From Bacteroidia bacterium (GTDB lineage: Bacteria > Bacteroidota > Bacteroidia > Chitinophagales > Saprospiraceae), in NCBI GenBank assembly GCA_030430845.1, contig JAUIKE010000089.1, positions 1-33,876 on the forward strand: 33,876 bases of DNA. Direction: 5' to 3'. The notes below the pieces were generated by a model. That model saw only the letters and a program-made list of their open reading frames with translations. It did no database searches and had not been told where the DNA came from. This document shows, piece after piece, positions 29,833 through 33,876 of this stretch. The position numbers and the translations under genes are program-made. Numbering within the stretch: position 1 is the stretch's first letter; each line of letters begins with the position of its first letter.

Positions 29833-30528
29833 TTATCCATTTTTTAATTTTTTCCACCCTATGATCATTAAGGCAAGCAAAATCAATATTACTCCAAGGT
29901 CGACAAGTCGTTCGAGAGAAAAAAATGGTTGTGGCCCTATATATATCTTACAACTGATCCAGGCAGGGAGCGTCTGCAAACTGAAGGAATACACATCGGT
30001 ATCTTCATCTGCCTTTTTTTTCCAAATCATAGCAGGGAAAATAGACCGAAGGCTATATTGCTTGGGCAGTCGCAAATGAGCAGAAAAAGCATCTACAGAG
30101 GCTTGCTCCGCCTTCCAATCGACGAATAAGACTGGTATAAGTGTCACGACTGACTTTTTGTTCCACACCAAGCCCTCCAAATCATAGTGAATGCTAAGAG
30201 TCAATAAACTATCAGACTTACTAAGTCGCAGACCTAGGATATTCCCCCTGGCCACTCGTTGATTGATTTGTTTTAAATCTATTTCAAAGGTATCGCCTCC
30301 GATAAGAGCCTTAGGATTCAGAAGGGCAATGCGCTCATCTGCTACCACTCTAAGGGGAATTCGATCTACGTCTGAGTCCAGATGTATCTGACAAGTAATG
30401 CGTACCATTGTATTCTTTAAAGACTCGTCAAAGTCCACTTCCATCCTGGCCTGCTCCAGTTCATTCACTGAAAAAGCCTGAACGCAAAAAGAACAAATTA
30501 ACAGCACAACTATTAAAAAATTACGCAT
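29833..30528 (-). CDS. Secreted, tail-anchored protein of unknown function
   Basis: A 231-residue protein with a signal peptide (MRNFLIVVLLICSFCVQAFS) and a C-terminal hydrophobic helix (LVDLGVILILLALMIIGWKK) followed by a short basic tail, so it should be anchored by its end with the body outside the cytoplasm. The body is beta-rich (MVRITCQIHLDSDVDRIPL and others) with no motif I recognise. It is first in the operon with the micropeptide and symporter. A substrate-handling or assembly role for the carrier is possible but unsupported. Confidence 0.75.
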   Translation of the reverse strand: MRNFLIVVLLICSFCVQAFSVNELEQARMEVDFDESLKNTMVRITCQIHLDSDVDRIPLRVVADERIALLNPKALIGGDTFEIDLKQINQRVARGNILGLRLSKSDSLLTLSIHYDLEGLVWNKKSVVTLIPVLFVDWKAEQASVDAFSAHLRLPKQYSLRSIFPAMIWKKKADEDTDVYSFSLQTLPAWISCKIYIGPQPFFSLERLVDLGVILILLALMIIGWKKLKNG

Positions 30529-30553
30529 ATCTTATTATTGAATTACCGTTGGT

Positions 30554-30649
30554 GGCAGTCTCCGACTGCCTCACGTTACTTATAGAAGTCTCCAGACTTC
30601 TATAAGTACATCAAGTAGGTTGAACATAGTACTACCGGTCAGAGACCGG
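30554..30649. repeat. Cluster of three small palindromic hairpins
   Basis: Three separate inverted repeats lie in the intergenic region: GGCAGTC-TCC-GACTGCC (30554-30570), a 15-bp-arm palindrome with a CC centre (30577-30608, TACTTATAGAAGTCT / AGACTTCTATAAGTA), and CCGGTC-AGA-GACCGG (30635-30649). All three contain an AGTCTC-like core at the tip, suggesting related REP-like units. Confidence 0.7.
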
Positions 30650-30663
30650 GAAAAAACAGGTTG

Positions 30664-30821
30664 GGGGTTGTGTAAAAAGTCCTTCGGCCTTTTCACACAA
30701 CCAATAATATTCTTTTAGGAGGTCTTTTTAAGAAAAAAACAAAGTTTTTTTCTTAAAAAGACCTCCTAAATAAAATTTTCTGGGGTGGGTAAAAACAAGG
30801 AACGAGTTTTTACACAACCCC
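30664..30821. mobile_element. 158-bp MITE-like element with 15-bp terminal inverted repeats
   Basis: GGGGTTGTGTAAAAA (30664-30678) and its exact complement TTTTTACACAACCCC (30807-30821) bound a non-coding segment that contains a 57-base hairpin. A direct repeat AACAGG flanks it (30655-30660 and 30825-30830), but not immediately adjacent, so a target duplication is uncertain. No transposase is nearby. It is small, hairpin-rich and non-coding, like a miniature inverted-repeat element; a terminator complex is the alternative. Confidence 0.5.
30714..30770. terminator. 57-base perfect hairpin with internal T and A runs
   Basis: Two 27-base arms (30714-30740 and 30744-30770) pair perfectly around an AAA loop. 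The arms contain AGGAGGTC, TTTTTAAG and an A7/T7 run at the tip. It lies downstream of the M19 dipeptidase gene on the minus strand and may stop that transcript before the next operon. Confidence 0.7.
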
Positions 30822-30844
30822 ACCAACAGGTGGCGGTTTCCAAA

Positions 30845-32047
30845 TCACCACCAAACCTCATCCAACATCCTCAACACATTTCCCCCAATCACCTTCGCAA
30901 TATCCTCTTCTGAATATCCTTCCTTCACCAGCCATCTTACAATATTTTTAGACCCCTCAGTTGGGTTTTCCAATCCTTTGACATATTCTACGCGCTCAAA
31001 ATCCTGATCGCCTTTGGAAGCTTTTAAGGAAAGTGCACTGGAATAGGCATGGTGCAAGCCGACATGATCCCCGTAAACCGTATCCGGCCCAAAGCTGACA
31101 TGATCAATCCCGACCAGGTCCTTGATGTACTCGAAATGGTCCATAACCGCCTCCAGACCATGTCTGGGGTGCTGTGGGCTAATGGTTGTATGAGGGGCTG
31201 CCTCGATACCTATCACACCTCCTTTATCGGCACAAGCCTTGAGCACCTCATCCGGAGCCATCCGGTTGGTGTTCCAGAGTGCTTTTGCGCCGATGTGACT
31301 GAGTACAATGGGTTGGGTACTGCATTCGATGGTGTCCATGGCTGTGAGGTCGCCCGTGTGAGAGCAATCGATGAGGATGCCGAGTTTATTCATACGCTCG
31401 ACAGCCTTGCGCCCGAAGGCTGTTAGACCGCCGTCTCTTTTTTCCTTTAAACCATTGCCCAGGGCATTGGATTCGCTATAGGTGATGCCCAGAGAGCGGA
31501 GCCCAAAGCCATAAAGAATATCCAGCCGATCCAATTCATTTTCAATCATCGCAGCTCCTTCCTGGGTAGCGATCCAGGCGACTTTCCCCTGTTCGTGGGC
31601 CTTGTGAATGTCTTCGACTCCCTTGCAGTGAATAACAAAATCCTGATGAGCCAGATCACACAGGCGCATGCCCAGGTCGTGCAAAACTTCCGTCCACTTC
31701 CAGCCGCTTTTAGAGTGGATGCGGCAGAGTCCATTCATCAAGTTATCGAAAACGGCATCCCAATGCGAATTGGCAAGTCCTTCAAAGCCGGTAGCCATGC
31801 GGCCGTTGCGCAGGTATTCGGGTGTTTCATGCACATTGGCCGGGAAGACGCCCAGATGCTCATGCATAGAGATCATGATGTTGTTGCTGATGATTTGGGC
31901 CACCTCGACTTCCTGATCATCGCTCAGCGGAACGAGGTACTCCGGCACCCGATTGAGCTCGTCGGCCAGTTCGAAATGAGGGTAGTCTTTGTTTTTTTCC
32001 AGGTATTGGAAAGAGGTGTATCCTTTATAATTTTTGGTAAGGCTCAT
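30845..32047 (-). CDS. Membrane dipeptidase family protein (peptidase M19)
   Basis: A 400-residue amidohydrolase-fold peptidase of family M19 starting at the ATG at 32047. An ATG at 32134 would add 29 residues lacking family similarity. Zinc-site and family residues are the His pair of MHEHLG (near residues 60-63), the Glu in ATQEGAAMIENEL, then GLTAFGRKAVERMNKLGILIDCSHTG and QPIVLSHIGAKAL (metal His residues), and VGIDHVSFGPDTVYGDH near the end. The SH motifs and the acidic dyad are typical; the first motif is an unusual variant (MHEH rather than DxHxD). Despite the name, no signal or membrane span is present, so it is probably cytoplasmic. M19 enzymes split dipeptides, often those with D-residues. 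Confidence 0.92.
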   Translation of the reverse strand: MSLTKNYKGYTSFQYLEKNKDYPHFELADELNRVPEYLVPLSDDQEVEVAQIISNNIMISMHEHLGVFPANVHETPEYLRNGRMATGFEGLANSHWDAVFDNLMNGLCRIHSKSGWKWTEVLHDLGMRLCDLAHQDFVIHCKGVEDIHKAHEQGKVAWIATQEGAAMIENELDRLDILYGFGLRSLGITYSESNALGNGLKEKRDGGLTAFGRKAVERMNKLGILIDCSHTGDLTAMDTIECSTQPIVLSHIGAKALWNTNRMAPDEVLKACADKGGVIGIEAAPHTTISPQHPRHGLEAVMDHFEYIKDLVGIDHVSFGPDTVYGDHVGLHHAYSSALSLKASKGDQDFERVEYVKGLENPTEGSKNIVRWLVKEGYSEEDIAKVIGGNVLRMLDEVWW

Positions 32048-32278
32048 GATTAGTATTGCTTGAGAGTTATTAAGTTGTAGTGAACTAAAAATAGTAAAAT
32101 AAACGGTTCCGTAGGCCATCCCCTTTTTAATCATTGAACGGATGAAATGGCCAAGGGCTTCCTACTTGATAATGACTTGTTAAACACTTCAGGCACCAAG
32201 GATTAATTCATAGTTTTAGATAGGAGAAGTCAATCTATCTTAGCTATTGCAATTAATAACCGATCCCACATAATTATC

Positions 32279-33292
32279 ATGAAGGAACTTAAAAAAAATT
32301 TACTCTGGCTTGTAACGATATGGATGTTTGCCTGCAATCCAAAGGCGGATGTGGAGGATAATCAAACCCCATCTCCAGAAATAGCGACCCCTTTTACTAT
32401 TGAACAACAACTTTCTTCAGACAAAAGAAGCCCTTTGCTACTTTCAAGAGATTATGGACAATCCTGGGTGGACGCGTCTTATAACCTGCCCCCTGATCTT
32501 CAAGTCTCATTTATGGAAAGCAGGGACGGGGAAATTGTCCTTGCATCCGACAATAAAGGGATTTTTTTAAGCAGCCATAATAAAACTCAATGGAAAGCCA
32601 TTGGAGATGATCTTCCCAATGGAAAAATAATTGCTTTGCATGTAAAAGGGGAGCGCATCTACGCGAGTGTTTACAAGGCCGGTATTTTTCTATCCATAGA
32701 TGAAGGGGGTACCTGGATTTCCTTAAATTACAACCTGCCCGTGGCAAATGTGCAGGCAATTGGTTTTTTTGATGAAACTTTATTTGCGGGTACCGATACA
32801 GGTATTTTTAAGCTGTCTGAAAAGGCTCCATCCTGGGAGACTTCTTTTTCAGATGCCCAGATCTTAAGTATTTATGAATTTGGAGGTAAATTAATAGCCG
32901 GGACTAATAGAGGGACCCTTCTTTCAAAAGATTATGGGAAAAGTTGGCAATGGATTCGTAAAGAAGGAGCGGTCCATTACACTCGAAATATTGAAGAAAG
33001 GATCATAGAGTTGTGTATCAACGGGGATTTATATTTCTCAGATGACTGGGGAGAAAACTGGGCCGCCTACAACTATCAACCCAGGCAGGGATCGTACGTG
33101 TATGAGCTCGTAAAAATGGGTAACCATTTAATCATGAGTAATAATTATGGCATTCATCGCTCCCTGAATAATGGGCAGCGCTGGGATCACATTTATTCTA
33201 CGGAATCATTGGGCTTCTTTGATTTTTTAGTTGTCGGACAGGATATATACGCAGGGACCCGGACCTGGGATGAATATAGAGGGAGAAAGTAG
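32279..33292 (+). CDS. Lipoprotein with Asp-box (BNR-like) beta-propeller
   Basis: A 337-residue protein with a lipoprotein signal: MKELKKNLLWLVTIWMFAC, Cys19 after the MFAC lipobox. About six Asp-box units recur at roughly 40-50 residue spacing: SRDYGQSW, SSHNKTQW, SIDEGGTW, SKDYGKSW, SDDWGENW and SLNNGQRW. These predict a beta-propeller of the sialidase/HCF136/sortilin kind. No sialidase catalytic residues are evident, so it is likely a binding protein in the envelope rather than a hydrolase. No operon partner is obvious; the next gene is 280 bases away. Confidence 0.88.
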   Translation: MKELKKNLLWLVTIWMFACNPKADVEDNQTPSPEIATPFTIEQQLSSDKRSPLLLSRDYGQSWVDASYNLPPDLQVSFMESRDGEIVLASDNKGIFLSSHNKTQWKAIGDDLPNGKIIALHVKGERIYASVYKAGIFLSIDEGGTWISLNYNLPVANVQAIGFFDETLFAGTDTGIFKLSEKAPSWETSFSDAQILSIYEFGGKLIAGTNRGTLLSKDYGKSWQWIRKEGAVHYTRNIEERIIELCINGDLYFSDDWGENWAAYNYQPRQGSYVYELVKMGNHLIMSNNYGIHRSLNNGQRWDHIYSTESLGFFDFLVVGQDIYAGTRTWDEYRGRK

Positions 33293-33572
33293 CTAGCTCT
33301 ACTGTTTGGGAATCAATTTAATATGGCCGCGTATGAAGGAATTCTAATTGTTTCTTAAACAGGTTATTCAGGAACAGTGATTTCTCTATTATAGACAGGT
33401 TTCAAGGATCGTGAAGTCAACTTCTTGATTCAGCTGATCTGGGTGATTTTTGTTATACAGACGAATGATTTACGTCATATCTTTTTTGGTATAATTAGTC
33501 ATACAATACAATTAGTCAGAGAAGCTTTTCCTCACCATATTTCACTAATTTCCAACCTAAAATTTTTAAAAA
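33293..33572. other. Non-coding gap, nothing recognised
   Basis: This 280-base gap between two lipoprotein genes is AT-rich. I see no ORF with protein-like content, no strong hairpin and no exact TAnnTTTG box. A promoter for the downstream gene must lie here but cannot be pointed out. Confidence 0.5.
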
Positions 33573-33876
33573 ATGAAAACTATCCATGTGAAGAATCTGA
33601 TATTTATGTTGTTGATCAGCATTCCAATCCTATTATACTTGAATGCTTGCCAAAATACGGCTGAAAAAACCACCGAAAAGCTGATAGAACAGGCCATCGA
33701 AGGAGAGGCAGATGTAGATATTGAGGATAAAAAGTTTGTAGTGGAAACGGAAGAGGGCAAATTCACCTCAGAAGAGGTCAAAAGCTGGCCCAAGGACATT
33801 CCTTCCAGTGTGCCTGAATTCAAATTAGGGAAAATCCTCAATGCGATGACCCAAACCACCCCGGAGGCGAATACCT
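33573..33876 (+). CDS. Lipoprotein, N-terminal part only (runs off the right edge)
   Basis: The ATG at 33573 opens a frame with no stop up to the window edge (101 codons). It begins MKTIHVKNLIFMLLISIPIL and continues to the lipobox YLNAC (Cys26), so it is a lipoprotein. The visible mature part is acidic and helical (AEKTTEKLIEQAIEGEADVD), then a strand pair (KKFVVETEEGKFTSEE) and KSWPKDIPSSVPEFKLGKI. This pattern resembles small hypothetical lipoproteins common in Bacteroidota, but I cannot name the family. Confidence 0.8.
   Translation, partial: MKTIHVKNLIFMLLISIPILLYLNACQNTAEKTTEKLIEQAIEGEADVDIEDKKFVVETEEGKFTSEEVKSWPKDIPSSVPEFKLGKILNAMTQTTPEANT

Noticed and set aside
30551..30610. Possible CRISPR-like repeat cluster
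   Set aside because: The palindromes differ in sequence and spacing and there are no unique spacers of even length, so it is not a CRISPR array.

Overview
The window reads as chromosome of a member of the Bacteroidota. The evidence is an AraC regulator with an N-terminal multi-span membrane region, many Cys-lipidated and signal-peptide-bearing enzymes, A-rich leaders in place of Shine-Dalgarno sites, moderate GC content, and glycoside hydrolases scattered among stress and acetyltransferase genes. A Saprospiria- or Cytophagia-like origin is plausible, but this is an inference from gene style only. I see no rRNA, tRNA, CRISPR array or transposase.

Left part (1-4514): an accessory stretch of small, mostly unrelated genes. 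It holds a DUF4258/DUF2283 pair of toxin-antitoxin style, a remnant ORF, a GNAT acetyltransferase, a DinB-like protein and a SAM methyltransferase, separated by spacers with short inverted repeats. A membrane-tethered AraC regulator and a secreted NTF2-like protein follow. Next (4785-10281) come a secreted GH28 enzyme with a directly abutting lipoprotein gene, a convergent membrane pentapeptide-repeat protein, a DUF1330/lipoprotein pair and a multiply damaged alpha/beta hydrolase pseudogene.

Middle (10335-19794): a GH29 alpha-L-fucosidase lipoprotein overlaps a Vat-type hexapeptide acetyltransferase. This faces a two-gene operon that encodes a fused EutB-EutC ethanolamine ammonia-lyase with a Tat/lipoprotein export signal, then an FMN 2-hydroxyacid oxidase. 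The two convergent gene ends share a 52-bp perfect palindrome. A truncated ECF sigma factor, a TPR protein, a second AraC regulator, an alpha/beta hydrolase lipoprotein and a CPBP-protease remnant follow.

Most interesting region (19893-28022, all minus strand): a probable four-gene secreted operon. Its first gene encodes a 1248-residue exported ankyrin protein whose N-terminus looks like the membrane-binding domain 4 of cholesterol-dependent cytolysins. The second encodes a 909-residue hemopexin-jacalin-MACPF pore-forming protein that ends in the same kind of domain. The last two encode small low-complexity secreted proteins that share the mature N-terminal motif QPxNTYP. This looks like an undescribed pore-former/ankyrin partner system. 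Its targets and the ankyrin protein's role (immunity, chaperone or co-receptor) are unknown.

Right part (28289-33876): an operon of a tail-anchored secreted protein, a 39-residue membrane micropeptide and an SSS-family sodium/solute symporter. An array of hairpins containing a MITE-like element separates it from an M19 dipeptidase. Two lipoproteins close the window: an Asp-box beta-propeller and a partial one.
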